From: [Clostridium] aminophilum
GTDB taxonomy: Bacteria > Bacillota > Clostridia > Lachnospirales > Lachnospiraceae
Assembly: GCF_900101295.1 (NCBI RefSeq)
Contig: NZ_FOIL01000012.1
Location: 1 to 62,821, forward strand
Direction of reading: 5' to 3'
DNA: 62,821 nt
The translations under genes were made by a program, and so were the position numbers. The notes below the pieces were generated by a model. It was not told the origin of the DNA. It searched no databases and saw only the letters and a program-made list of their open reading frames with translations. Each line of letters opens with the position of its first letter. Position 1 is the stretch's first letter. This document shows positions 51,298-59,739 of the stretch, piece after piece.

Positions 51298-52029
51298 ATG
51301 ACAGAACAGGATGCGGGGAGCCGGATCGGAAGCAGAATCCGGTTCTTCCGGAAATCAAAACATATCACGCTTCAGCAGCTGGCGGACCGGATTCACAAGA
51401 GCCGGGCGACGATGTGCAAGTACGAGAACGGAGACATTTCCATCGACGTGAATTCGCTCTATGATATCTGCTGCGCGCTGAATGTACCGATGAACGAACT
51501 GATCGACATGCCGCTTCCGGAAAAGGATGATCCGGAGGATATTCTTCCGGGACATACGGACGAAAGCCCGTTCTTTAAATCCAAACGGATGTATTTTTAC
51601 TTTTATGACGGCCGGTATAATCATCTGAAGGACGGGATCATCAACATCGGTGAGCGGGATCCGAAAACCGGGGATTACAGCTGTACACTGTCGATCTGCA
51701 TCGTGTCGCCCAGCGGACGCACCAGTGAACTGTTCTACACCGGGAAAGTGATCTACGGCGAGATGCTGATCCGCTTTTCTTTCATCAATTCGTGCAACAC
51801 TCTGGAGGAGGCGCTGCTCTACATCTTTAATCCGCTGGAGCTGCGGGATGAGACGGTGGGACTTCTGTGCAGCATTTCCACGGCGGATCTGGTTCCCTGC
51901 TCGTTCAAATGTCTTCTGACACTCACGCCAAAGGAGCCGACGGAGGATTTCCGGAGCAAGCTTCTCTTTACCGATGCGGAGCTGAAGCGGATGAAGAAGC
52001 TGAACCGTCTGCTCGTGACGAATGTGTGA
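51298..52029 (+). CDS. XRE-family transcriptional regulator
   Basis: The 243-residue protein has an N-terminal Cro/CI-type helix-turn-helix (about residues 9-65, with HITLQQLADRIHKSRATMCKYE and the NVPMNELID end). An unfamiliar C-terminal domain of about 160 residues, with many aromatic and beta-type segments (YFYFYDGRYN), may sense a ligand. The ATG at 51298 follows CAGGAGG. Being divergent from brnQ and next to the operator at 51104-51165, it probably regulates itself and brnQ. Confidence 0.85.
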   Translation: MTEQDAGSRIGSRIRFFRKSKHITLQQLADRIHKSRATMCKYENGDISIDVNSLYDICCALNVPMNELIDMPLPEKDDPEDILPGHTDESPFFKSKRMYFYFYDGRYNHLKDGIINIGERDPKTGDYSCTLSICIVSPSGRTSELFYTGKVIYGEMLIRFSFINSCNTLEEALLYIFNPLELRDETVGLLCSISTADLVPCSFKCLLTLTPKEPTEDFRSKLLFTDAELKRMKKLNRLLVTNV

Positions 52030-52048
52030 CGGCGAAAAACGGCAATTC

Positions 52049-52077
52049 TTGACAGCGGCACAGGGCATTACTATAAT
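52049..52077 (+). promoter_or_regulatory. Consensus sigma-A promoter for degV
   Basis: TTGACA (52049-52054), 17 bases, TATAAT (52072-52077): a perfect match at both boxes. Confidence 0.85.
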
Positions 52078-52131
52078 ATATCGTATCGAAAACTATGTTA
52101 CGCGGTTGCGTAATTTTACCAGGAGGCCGTA

Positions 52132-52971
52132 ATGAGCTACAGAATTGTTGGTGACAGCTGTTCCGATCCGACAGAAGCAATGAAACAGGACCCGCACTTC
52201 CGCTTTGTCCCGCTGACACTGATCGTCGGAGACACACATGTCACGGATGACGAGAGTTTCGACCAAAAGGCATTTTTAAAACTGGTTGCCGAGAGTCCGG
52301 AAGGACCGAAGACCGCCTGCCCGTCGCCGGAGCAGTATCTGAGAGAATTCGAGTGCGATGCGGATATGGTCTTTGCGGTTACCTTATCCAGCAAACTCAG
52401 CGGTTCTTATCAGTCGGCGGTTATCGCAAAACAGATGTATGAGGAGCACCACGGAGAGGACAAGAAGATCTTTATCGTGGATGCGCTGTCGGCCGGCTGC
52501 GGGCAGACCAATATCTGTCTTCGCCTGCAGGAACTCTGCGAGGAGGGGAAAACGTTTGAGGAGATCGTGGAGGCGATTACCGAATACCGTGACGGGATGA
52601 AGACGCTGTTTGTTCTGGAGAGTCTCGATGCGCTCAAGAAGAACGGCCGGCTGACCGGACTTGCTTCCGTGATCGTCACCGTGCTGAATATCAAGCTTGT
52701 CATGGCAGGAATCGGCGGAGTGATCCATAAACTCGGTCAGGAGAGAGGAATTGACCGTGCTCTGAAGAAGATGGTCTCGATTGCGGTGAATGAGGGTACG
52801 GACTTTGAGAAGAAGCGTCTGTGCATCACAAATGTGAACTGCCGGGAGCGCGCGGAAAAAGTGCGGGATATGCTGACATCCCAGGTAAAATTCCGCGATG
52901 CGGTGATCGTGGATGCCGCCGGTGTATCCACGGTATATGCCAGCGACGGCGGAATCATCGTGACGTTCTGA
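52132..52971 (+). CDS. DegV family fatty-acid-binding protein
   Basis: The 279-residue protein is a DegV/EDD-fold protein. It has the N-terminal IVGDSCSDPT (family form DSxxD), the GSYQSA fatty-acid contact motif after LSSKLSG, and LDALKKNGRLTG. Family members bind a fatty acid; some work with FakA as FakB subunits of fatty acid kinase, but no fakA is present here. AGGAGG lies before the ATG, and the gene has its own strong promoter and terminator. Confidence 0.9.
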   Translation: MSYRIVGDSCSDPTEAMKQDPHFRFVPLTLIVGDTHVTDDESFDQKAFLKLVAESPEGPKTACPSPEQYLREFECDADMVFAVTLSSKLSGSYQSAVIAKQMYEEHHGEDKKIFIVDALSAGCGQTNICLRLQELCEEGKTFEEIVEAITEYRDGMKTLFVLESLDALKKNGRLTGLASVIVTVLNIKLVMAGIGGVIHKLGQERGIDRALKKMVSIAVNEGTDFEKKRLCITNVNCRERAEKVRDMLTSQVKFRDAVIVDAAGVSTVYASDGGIIVTF

Positions 52972-53082
52972 TTCTGAGGAAAAGAGCGGGACGGTACGGC
53001 GCGGGGAAAGTGCGGTGCGTCCGACGGAGACGGTGAGAATAGAATATACGGAATGAAAAAATGTAAAACATTCCTGCAAAAG

Positions 53083-53125
53083 AGCTGCGTTCCTGTCCGG
53101 GATCCCGGGCGGGGCGCGGCTTTTT
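53083..53125 (+). terminator. Rho-independent terminator after degV
   Basis: AGCTGCG (53083-53089) pairs with CGCGGCT (53115-53121), and inside it CCTGTCCGGG pairs with CCCGGGCGGG (with G-U pairs). Five T residues follow. Confidence 0.85.
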
Positions 53126-53182
53126 CATAGGAAATTTCTCCGAAATTCCCTATGAAATAAAAACGCTCCGCGGACTTTGTTC
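53123..53182 (+). repeat. Post-terminator hairpin repeat, short form
   Basis: TTTCATAGGAAATTTC/GAAATTCCCTATGAAA followed by AAAAACGCTCCGCGGACTTT and GTTC. The hairpin's first T residues are part of the degV terminator T-run. The only other thing seen before 53245 is a GC-rich CTGCCGCAGG palindrome. Confidence 0.85.
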
Positions 53183-53244
53183 CTGCCGCAGGAAAGCGCT
53201 CCGGATTATTTCGGGACAGAAAAAAATCATATCTGTCTTTCGAA

Positions 53245-53273
53245 TTGACGCACAATGTGGTAATCTTTTAATA
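53245..53273 (+). promoter_or_regulatory. Possible promoter for the STAS/anti-sigma operon
   Basis: TTGACG (53245-53250), 17 bases, TTAATA (53268-53273); the -10 is poor. A nine-base-pair hairpin, AAGTCCTCT/AGAGGGCTT (53302-53322), lies just before the ribosome binding site of the next gene. Confidence 0.4.
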
Positions 53274-53340
53274 GGAGAACCTCCAAAATAAATTCAGGGA
53301 GAAGTCCTCTCAAAGAGGGCTTGCACGAAAGGAGAACATT

Positions 53341-53640
53341 ATGCTTCAGATCGATAAGCATGCGGAAGAAAAGGCACTGACACTGGCACTGACGGGAAGA
53401 CTGGATACGACAACGGCACCGGAACTGGAAGCAGTTGTAAAAGAGAACACCGCCGGGGTGGAAAAACTGGAATTTGACTGCTCCAAGCTGGAGTATATTT
53501 CATCCGCAGGTCTTCGTGTACTGCTGGCATCCCAGAAGATCATGAACAAGCAGGGAAGCATGGTCGTACGCAATATTTCGGAAGAAATCCGGGAGATCTT
53601 TGATGTGACCGGATTCTCGGATATTCTGACTATCGAGTGA
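53341..53640 (+). CDS. STAS-domain anti-sigma factor antagonist
   Basis: The 99-residue protein is a single STAS domain like SpoIIAA/RsbV. LTLALTGRLDTTTAPELE leads to the phosphorylation site region DCSKLEYISSAGLRVLL, where a serine is the expected target of the partner kinase. GAAAGGAGAAC precedes the ATG. The partner anti-sigma ATPase is 108 bases downstream. No sigma factor gene is nearby, so the pair may control a factor elsewhere or an unrelated process. Confidence 0.88.
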   Translation: MLQIDKHAEEKALTLALTGRLDTTTAPELEAVVKENTAGVEKLEFDCSKLEYISSAGLRVLLASQKIMNKQGSMVVRNISEEIREIFDVTGFSDILTIE

Positions 53641-53748
53641 TAACCGGCAACGATCCTGAAAAATCCGGACCGCGCAGCAGCGGTTCGGGGGACCTTTGAC
53701 AAGGGAGCGCTTTCAGACGGCTCCGACGTGAGGGAGGAGGCGATCACG

Positions 53749-54165
53749 GTGGTAGAGAAACATGAACTGCAGATTGATGCGACGACCGAGAATCTGCAGG
53801 CAGTGTTGGATTTTGTGGACGAACATCTGGACAGATTGAATTGTTCTGCGAAAGCCCGTATGCAGATTGATATCGCAGTGGAAGAAATTTTCGTGAACAT
53901 AGCAAGTTATGCATATTCGCCGGAAACCGGAAAGGCAATTCTGAAAGTAGAATCGGACGAAGAAACCGGAATGGTCCGGATTGCTCTTGCAGACTGCGGG
54001 ATCCCGTATAATCCGCTGGAGAAGGGGGATCCGGATGTCACTCTGGCAGCAGAGGACAGGGAGATCGGCGGACTCGGAGTTTATATGGTAAAAAAGAGCA
54101 TGGATGATGTGCTCTATGAGTTTAAGGACGGCTGGAATGTGCTGACGCTGATCAAGCGCTGCTGA
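53749..54165 (+). CDS. Anti-sigma regulatory factor (RsbW-type ATP-binding kinase)
   Basis: The 138-residue protein belongs to the HATPase_c_2 group (RsbW/SpoIIAB-like). It carries the N box DIAVEEIFVNIASYAY, the G1-type ALADCGIPYNP and the G2-type REIGGLGVYMVKK. It would phosphorylate the STAS protein upstream. The GTG at 53749 is preferred because GGGAGGAGG lies nine bases before it; a GTG at 53728 would place this site inside the gene. Confidence 0.85.
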   Translation: MVEKHELQIDATTENLQAVLDFVDEHLDRLNCSAKARMQIDIAVEEIFVNIASYAYSPETGKAILKVESDEETGMVRIALADCGIPYNPLEKGDPDVTLAAEDREIGGLGVYMVKKSMDDVLYEFKDGWNVLTLIKRC

Positions 54166-54193
54166 GTCCGATATTGCGGAAAGACAGGACGGC

Positions 54194-54616
54194 ATGAGCA
54201 AAAATCAATACAAATATGTGAGAATACAGGGAAAAGCGCTTGCGGAGAATACAATGTTTGCCAAGGGCATATTCAGTATGTGCTGGCAGATGATCCGGGA
54301 TCAGGTGATGGACGGCGAGGATGCGGATCTCTTTCTGGAGATCGACAGCTGGTTTGCGGAGCACCTGCCTTTTCCGCCGCAGTGCAAAAAACAGGAGGCG
54401 GTTATCTGCTGGTTTAAGACGGAGAATTCCGAAGAAATGATGAAGATGATCCGACCGGCATTGTGGCTGCTTGACCGGTATTCTCAGCCGTATTATCTCG
54501 TCTACACGAATTATCCGGGCGAGATCGTCTATGAGGACCAGTACCAGGTGGCGGCGAAAACCGACGGGATTTTGCAGATCGATAAACTGCAGGAAAACTG
54601 GTCGCCGGAGGAGTGA
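54194..54616 (+). CDS. Unknown protein in the anti-sigma operon
   Basis: The 140-residue soluble protein is rich in Trp and Tyr (CWQMIRDQVMDG, WFAEHLPFPPQCKK, LWLLDRYSQPYYLVYTNYPG). I do not recognise the family and see no signal peptide, membrane span or catalytic motif. It starts 28 bases after the anti-sigma gene, though the sequence before the ATG (GGAAAGACAGGACGGC) gives only a modest ribosome binding site. The position suggests a role linked to the anti-sigma pair. Confidence 0.7.
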   Translation: MSKNQYKYVRIQGKALAENTMFAKGIFSMCWQMIRDQVMDGEDADLFLEIDSWFAEHLPFPPQCKKQEAVICWFKTENSEEMMKMIRPALWLLDRYSQPYYLVYTNYPGEIVYEDQYQVAAKTDGILQIDKLQENWSPEE

Positions 54617-54706
54617 CGGGGCTCTTTATTCTGCCGGCAGAGGGCGGAACATTGCCGATTGCAGCACAGAGTACAGAACGAAATAAATAAAGCATCAGTA
54701 AGTCGA

Positions 54707-56002
54707 ATGGAAGAGAACAGAGGAAAGAGCAGGAAACAGGATAAGCGGAAAAGCCGGCGCATGGTTTTCGGAATCCTGGCTGTGGGTGCAGCGGTCCTTC
54801 TGGCGGCAGGAGCCGCGGGATGGCTTCACCGTCAGGTCAGAGAGGACCGTGAGGCGGCTGCCCGTGTGGCGGATCTTCAGCGGGAGGCTGCCCGGAGTGC
54901 GAGAACCGGCCCCGGAGGAGAGACCGGGCTGGCCAGCGAGGTCGACGAGCCCACCGGGAGTGCGGAAGCGGAAGCATCCGGACCGGAAAACGATGCGGAG
55001 AGGAATGCTATCGTAATCAACAGCGAGACCGGTTCGGACCGGGAAACGCAGAATGACGGAAGCAACGGCGAACCGGAGCGGATTCTCAGCTTTGCCGGCG
55101 ATATTTATCTCTCGGATCATGTTCTGAACGCGTACCGCAATGCGGGCGGCATCGGAGGAGTTCTGGATGAAGGGCTGCGCAATGCCATCGCGGCTTCTGA
55201 TCTTTTTCTTGCAAATGAAGAGTTTCCGTTCAGCGACGGCGGGACGCAGGCGCAGGACAAGCAGTTCACGTTCCGTCTTCCGACGGGGGATGTCCATATC
55301 ATGAAGGAGATCGGTCTGTCGGCGGTGACACTGGCCAACAACCACATTCTCGATTACGGAGAAGAGGGACTTTCGGATACGCTGAAGACACTGCGGGAAG
55401 CGGGTATTCCGTTTACCGGAGCGGGGGCGAATCTGGAAGAGGCGAAAAATCTTCTGATTCTGGAAACCGGAGGAAAGAAAATCGGCGTGATCGCCGCATC
55501 CCGGGTTTATCCGGAAGGCGGATGGGCCGCCGGGGCATCGCATCCGGGGGTATTTTCCGCCTATGATCCGTCACCGGTTGTAAAGGCCATCCGGGAGGCA
55601 AGGAGCCGGTGCGATTTTCTGATCGTCAGTGTCCATTGGGGACTAGAACGGCATACGGAACCGGAGAAGTACCAGAGAGATAACGGCCATGCCTATATTG
55701 ACGCCGGCGCGGATCTCGTGGTCGGAAGTCATCCGCATGTTCTGCAGGGAATCGAATTCTATCAGGGAAAACCGATTTTCTACAGTATGGGGAATTTTAT
55801 CTTCGGAAGCTCCATTCCTTCTACGATGCTGGGACAGGTAGTTTTTTCGCCGGACGGTTCGGTTTCATACCGCGTCATTCCGGCGTCTTCTTCGCATGGA
55901 TTTACGCATAGGGAAGAGAATGCGGCGGACTTTTACGGATCGCTGCGGGCGCTGTCACCGGGCGTCATGATCGGCGATGACGGAAGCGTGTCGCCGCAGT
56001 GA
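54707..56002 (+). CDS. CapA-family (PGA_cap) protein, membrane anchored
   Basis: The 431-residue protein has a basic N-terminus, one membrane anchor (about residues 19-40), an acidic linker and an extracytoplasmic metallophosphoesterase-like CapA domain from about residue 125. That domain shows LSFAGDIYLSDHV, the metal-site sequence TLANNHILDYG, VSVHWGLE and VVGSHPHVLQGIE. CapA-type proteins take part in poly-gamma-glutamate synthesis in some bacteria, but capB and capC are absent here. The ATG at 54707 has no strong ribosome binding site; a TTG at 54659 is the alternative. Confidence 0.82.
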   Translation: MEENRGKSRKQDKRKSRRMVFGILAVGAAVLLAAGAAGWLHRQVREDREAAARVADLQREAARSARTGPGGETGLASEVDEPTGSAEAEASGPENDAERNAIVINSETGSDRETQNDGSNGEPERILSFAGDIYLSDHVLNAYRNAGGIGGVLDEGLRNAIAASDLFLANEEFPFSDGGTQAQDKQFTFRLPTGDVHIMKEIGLSAVTLANNHILDYGEEGLSDTLKTLREAGIPFTGAGANLEEAKNLLILETGGKKIGVIAASRVYPEGGWAAGASHPGVFSAYDPSPVVKAIREARSRCDFLIVSVHWGLERHTEPEKYQRDNGHAYIDAGADLVVGSHPHVLQGIEFYQGKPIFYSMGNFIFGSSIPSTMLGQVVFSPDGSVSYRVIPASSSHGFTHREENAADFYGSLRALSPGVMIGDDGSVSPQ

Positions 56003-56068
56003 CCGGGCGTCATAAACCGGTTTATGCGGAAATGCGTATATTTGAATCAGGCTCAGGAGGGATCGACT

Positions 56069-56707
56069 ATGGCAAACAGCAATCTGATTATCACAATCGA
56101 GCGGGAATACGGCAGCGGCGGCCGCATCGTCGGAAAAAAGCTTGCAGAGCAGCTCGGTGCCGGATTTTATGACGATGATCTGATCCGGATCGCTTCGGAG
56201 AAGAGCGCGGTCGGCGAACAGTATTTCCGCATGGCGGATGAAAAGGCCGGAAAGAACATTTTCTCCCGTTTCAGCGGTCATCGGATTGACCTCACAGAGC
56301 CGTCTCCGGACAGTAATCTTACCAGCCCGGAGAACCTGTTCCGTTTTCAGGCCCAGGTGATGCGCGAACTTGCCGAGCAGGGACCCTGCGTTTTTGTCGG
56401 CCGCGCATCGGGATTTATTCTCGATCAGTTTGAAGAGATCGAGCATTTGGTCCGCGTCTTTGTTCTGTCGGACATCGTGACCAGCGTGCAGCGAGTGGTG
56501 GAAGTCGATATGGTCGACGAGGAGCGTGCGAAGAAGCGCATCCGCCAGATCAGCCGTGAGCGGAAAGAGTATTACCGCTACTTCACGGACAGCGACTGGT
56601 ATGACATGAAAAACTATGATCTGACGGTCAACACGACCCGATTTGATCTGGATCAGACGGTGGAACTGATCAAGAATTACATCAGACTGAAAGGGTACAT
56701 CGAATGA
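56069..56707 (+). CDS. Cytidylate-kinase-like protein
   Basis: The 212-residue protein matches the cytidylate kinase-like family (PF13189). It has the P-loop variant ITIEREYGSGGRIVGKKLAE, a central helical region with a REL/FVGRAS segment, and lid-type basic residues in AKKRIRQISRERKEYY. The variant P-loop lacks the classic GKS/T triplet, as is normal for this family, and the substrate is uncertain. CAGGAGG sets the ATG at 56069. The stop codon overlaps the start of the GTPase-nuclease fusion gene (ATGA), so the two are translationally coupled. Confidence 0.82.
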   Translation: MANSNLIITIEREYGSGGRIVGKKLAEQLGAGFYDDDLIRIASEKSAVGEQYFRMADEKAGKNIFSRFSGHRIDLTEPSPDSNLTSPENLFRFQAQVMRELAEQGPCVFVGRASGFILDQFEEIEHLVRVFVLSDIVTSVQRVVEVDMVDEERAKKRIRQISRERKEYYRYFTDSDWYDMKNYDLTVNTTRFDLDQTVELIKNYIRLKGYIE

Positions 56708-59514
56708 GATATTCGGCAGTGGGCATTCTTGCCCACGTAGATGCCGGAAAGACAACTCTCTCCGAAGCCATGCTGTATGAATCCGGTTCAATCCGGAAGA
56801 TGGGGCGCGTCGACGACGGCGATGCGTTCCTTGATCATTACAGTCTGGAGAGGGCCAGGGGCATCACGATTTTTTCCAAACAGGCGGTCATCCATGGGGA
56901 GAACATGGAGATCACGCTGTTAGACACACCGGGACACGTGGATTTCTCAGCCGAGATGGAGCGCACACTGCAGGTTCTGGACTGCGCGATCCTTGTTATC
57001 AGCGGATCGGAAGGCGTTCAGGCGCACACGGAAACGCTCTGGCGGCTCCTGAGAAGATACGGGATTCCGGTGTTTCTTTTTGTCAACAAGATGGATCTTG
57101 CAAGGCATTCCAAAGAGGAGATTCTGGACGGGCTGAAAGAAAAGCTGGGCGGGAATTTCATGGACTTTTCGGATGAGGGGAGCAGTGCATTTTATGAGAA
57201 TGCCGCCACCATCGGCGAGGAGGAGATGGAGGAATTCTTTGAGACCGGGAGCGTGTCCGAGGAGCATATCCGGTCCGGAATCCGGTCCGGGGAGATTCTC
57301 CCGTGTATGTTCGGAGCGGCACTGAAAAATGACGGCGTAAAAGAATTCCTGTCCCTGTTGGAGCGGTATGCGCCGGCACCGGAATATGACAGCACGGCTC
57401 CCTTCGGCGCGAAGGTCTACAAGATCGAGCGCGACAGCGACGGCAAAAGGCTGAGCTTTATGAAGATTACGGCCGGAAGACTGTCGGTCCGCGATGAGAT
57501 CGGAGAAGAGAAAGTCAGCGGAATCCGGATCTACTCCGGCGGAAGGTTTGAGGCGGTCACAACGGCGGGGGCCGGACAGATTGCCGCGGTCGTCGGAATC
57601 CAGGCGACGCGGGCCGGCATGGGACTGGGAAGCGAAGAGGATTCCGAACTTCCGGTTCTTGAGCCGATTATGACCTACCGGCTGATTCTGCCGGATGAGG
57701 CGGATGCCATGAAGATCCTCCCGAAACTCCGTGAGATCGAGGAAGAGATTCCGGAGATGCATATGGTCTGGGATGAGGAAAAAAAGGAGATCCATACGCA
57801 GATCATGGGCGCGGTTCAGATGGAGATCCTTCAGAATATCATTCGGGAGCGAACCGGATATACGGTGGAGTTCGGCGGCAGGAGTGTGGTTTACCGTGAG
57901 ACGATCGCGTCGGCTGTCGAGGGAGTGGGACATTTCGAACCGCTTCGTCATTACGCGGAAGTTCATCTGAAACTGGAACCGGGCGAGCGCGGAAGCGGGG
58001 TGACGATCGAGGATGAGGCGGATCTCGACAGTCTCGCCGGAAACTGGCATCGCCTGATTCTGACTCATATTGCGGAGAAAGAACACCGCGGTGTGCTGAC
58101 CGGAAGTCCCGTGACCGATATCCGCATCACGCTGATGAGCGGACGGGCACATCTGAAACACACCATGGGCGGTGATTTCCGACAGGCGACGTACCGTGCG
58201 GTGCGCCAGGGACTCATGGAAGCGGAGACGGTGCTGCTGGAGCCGTATTACCGTTTCCGGCTGGAGATTCCGGACAGCTATGTCGGAAAGGCGATGACCG
58301 ACCTCGGCCGGATGAGCGCAAAGTTCGATATGCCGGTGATGGAGGACGGAACCGCCGTGATCGAGGGGACCGCGCCGGCATCGGAGATCGACAGCTATCC
58401 GGCGGAGGTGGCCGCATCGACCGGCGGAAAGGGAAGAATTGTCTGTACTCCGGCCGGATACGGTGAGTGTCACAACACCGAGGAAGTGGTGCAGGCCAAA
58501 GCATATGATCCCGAGGCGGATCTGCGCAACCCGACCGGCTCCGTCTTCTGCACGCACGGGGCAGGCTTCTATGTCCCGTGGGATGAAGTGAAGGATTATA
58601 TGCATCTGGAGAGCTGTTTCTCGGAGAATTCGGGCCGGCTGCGGAGTGATTCCGAGATCGAAACCGCCGCGGGAAGCGGCATGGGAGAGCGTAACGGCCG
58701 GAGAGCAGACGGAAGCGGCCCGGAGGAAATCTTCCTCGGCACGGATGAGATCGATGAGATCATCAGCCGTACCTACCACGCAAACCGGAAAAAGAGCGAT
58801 GATCTGGGAAGAAACCGGTGGGGTGCAAGAAGAAAGAAAGTTGCGGCCGGTGAGACGGTGATCTCCGCGGCCGGCGTCCGCGGGCCGGGAAATAATGCCG
58901 GTGTCCGTGAGTGTGCAGGCGGAAGCGCTGCGGATCCGAAAAACAGTGCAGGCTTCCGCCAAAAAACGGGAAAACCGAAGGTTTCCGAGCGGAAATATCT
59001 TCTGGTGGACGGCTATAATGTGATCTTTGCATGGCCGAAGCTGGCGGCGCTCGCGGAAGAAAACATTGACAGCGCCCGGAGCGCCCTGCTGGACATTATG
59101 TGCAACTATCAGGGATACACCAATTACTACCTGATCGTCGTATTTGATGCCTACCGCGTGCAGGGACACCGGACGGAATGGTTTGACGACCGCAACATCC
59201 ATGTCGTCTTTACGAAAGAAGCGGAGACCGCGGACCGGTACATCGAGAGATTTACGCATGAGAACGCGAAACAGTATCATATTACGGTGGCCACATCAGA
59301 CGGTCTTGAACAGACGATCATCCGCGGTCAGGGCGCGGCGCTGATCTCCTCCCGGGAGTTTGAGGCGGAAGTGAACCGCGTGGAGAATCTGATCCGGACG
59401 GAACACGCGGAGAGGAACCTGGTTCAGCAGGGGACAAAGACTTATCTGATGGATCATGTTTCGGACGAGGTGAAGGCGAAGCTGTACGAAAACGGTGAAA
59501 ACACGGGAAAGTGA
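56704..59514 (+). CDS. TetM-like ribosomal GTPase fused to a YacP/Rae1-type NYN nuclease domain
   Basis: The 936-residue protein has two parts. Residues 1 to about 640 form a ribosomal-protection-type translational GTPase: G1 AHVDAGKTT (10-18), RGITIF, DTPGH (74-78), NKMD (128-131), then EF-G-like domains II-V ending near YGECHN. Where TetM carries the loop that displaces tetracycline, this protein has GRAHLKHTMGGDFR (480-493), so drug resistance is unlikely. After a linker (about 660-760), residues 763-925 match the NYN domain of YacP/Rae1: LLVDGYNVI, VVFDAYRV, FTKEAETADRYIER and VATSDGLEQ. The conserved acidic residues Asp769, Asp815, Asp844 and Asp866 are present. Rae1 of Bacillus subtilis cuts mRNA in the ribosomal A site, so I infer a GTPase-delivered, ribosome-dependent RNase. 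Confidence 0.88.
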   Translation: MRYSAVGILAHVDAGKTTLSEAMLYESGSIRKMGRVDDGDAFLDHYSLERARGITIFSKQAVIHGENMEITLLDTPGHVDFSAEMERTLQVLDCAILVISGSEGVQAHTETLWRLLRRYGIPVFLFVNKMDLARHSKEEILDGLKEKLGGNFMDFSDEGSSAFYENAATIGEEEMEEFFETGSVSEEHIRSGIRSGEILPCMFGAALKNDGVKEFLSLLERYAPAPEYDSTAPFGAKVYKIERDSDGKRLSFMKITAGRLSVRDEIGEEKVSGIRIYSGGRFEAVTTAGAGQIAAVVGIQATRAGMGLGSEEDSELPVLEPIMTYRLILPDEADAMKILPKLREIEEEIPEMHMVWDEEKKEIHTQIMGAVQMEILQNIIRERTGYTVEFGGRSVVYRETIASAVEGVGHFEPLRHYAEVHLKLEPGERGSGVTIEDEADLDSLAGNWHRLILTHIAEKEHRGVLTGSPVTDIRITLMSGRAHLKHTMGGDFRQATYRAVRQGLMEAETVLLEPYYRFRLEIPDSYVGKAMTDLGRMSAKFDMPVMEDGTAVIEGTAPASEIDSYPAEVAASTGGKGRIVCTPAGYGECHNTEEVVQAKAYDPEADLRNPTGSVFCTHGAGFYVPWDEVKDYMHLESCFSENSGRLRSDSEIETAAGSGMGERNGRRADGSGPEEIFLGTDEIDEIISRTYHANRKKSDDLGRNRWGARRKKVAAGETVISAAGVRGPGNNAGVRECAGGSAADPKNSAGFRQKTGKPKVSERKYLLVDGYNVIFAWPKLAALAEENIDSARSALLDIMCNYQGYTNYYLIVVFDAYRVQGHRTEWFDDRNIHVVFTKEAETADRYIERFTHENAKQYHITVATSDGLEQTIIRGQGAALISSREFEAEVNRVENLIRTEHAERNLVQQGTKTYLMDHVSDEVKAKLYENGENTGK

Positions 59515-59575
59515 GCGAATGATGCGCAAAAATGTTCCGGCGGCTTTAGCCCGCTGTTTGCGTAAAAAAAGGGTC

Positions 59576-59604
59576 TTGCATCCCGGAAAACACTATGTTA
59601 TACT
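59576..59604 (+). promoter_or_regulatory. Promoter of the rimP-nusA-infB operon
   Basis: TTGCAT (59576-59581), 17 bases, TATACT (59599-59604). Confidence 0.65.
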
Positions 59605-59631
59605 TTGTCAAGATATATCGTAACTTATTGG

Positions 59632-59657
59632 AAGAGTGGGCCGAGCGGTCCACTCTT
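59632..59657 (+). promoter_or_regulatory. rimP leader hairpin
   Basis: AAGAGTGG (59632-59639) pairs with CCACTCTT (59650-59657) in the leader. A paired GAGTGG/CCACTC element of this kind precedes rimP in many Firmicutes. The 3' arm is followed by TCTTGTG, so it could also attenuate transcription. A second small hairpin, CCGC/GCGG, lies just before the ribosome binding site. Confidence 0.5.
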
Positions 59658-59739
59658 TCTTGTGTGATGGGAAATTTCCATGATACAACAATTCTTCGCA
59701 GGGAAGACCGCCCGAAAGCGGGCAAAGGATGGTGAATTT

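Noticed and set aside
56704-58700. Annotation as a tetracycline resistance ribosomal protection protein
   Set aside because: The domain order fits, but the loop corresponding to the drug-displacing loop of TetM is replaced and the protein carries a nuclease domain; nothing supports resistance.
59680-59739. ATG at 59680 as rimP start
   Set aside because: It has no ribosome binding site and would add 20 residues not found in RimP; the GTG at 59740 fits better.
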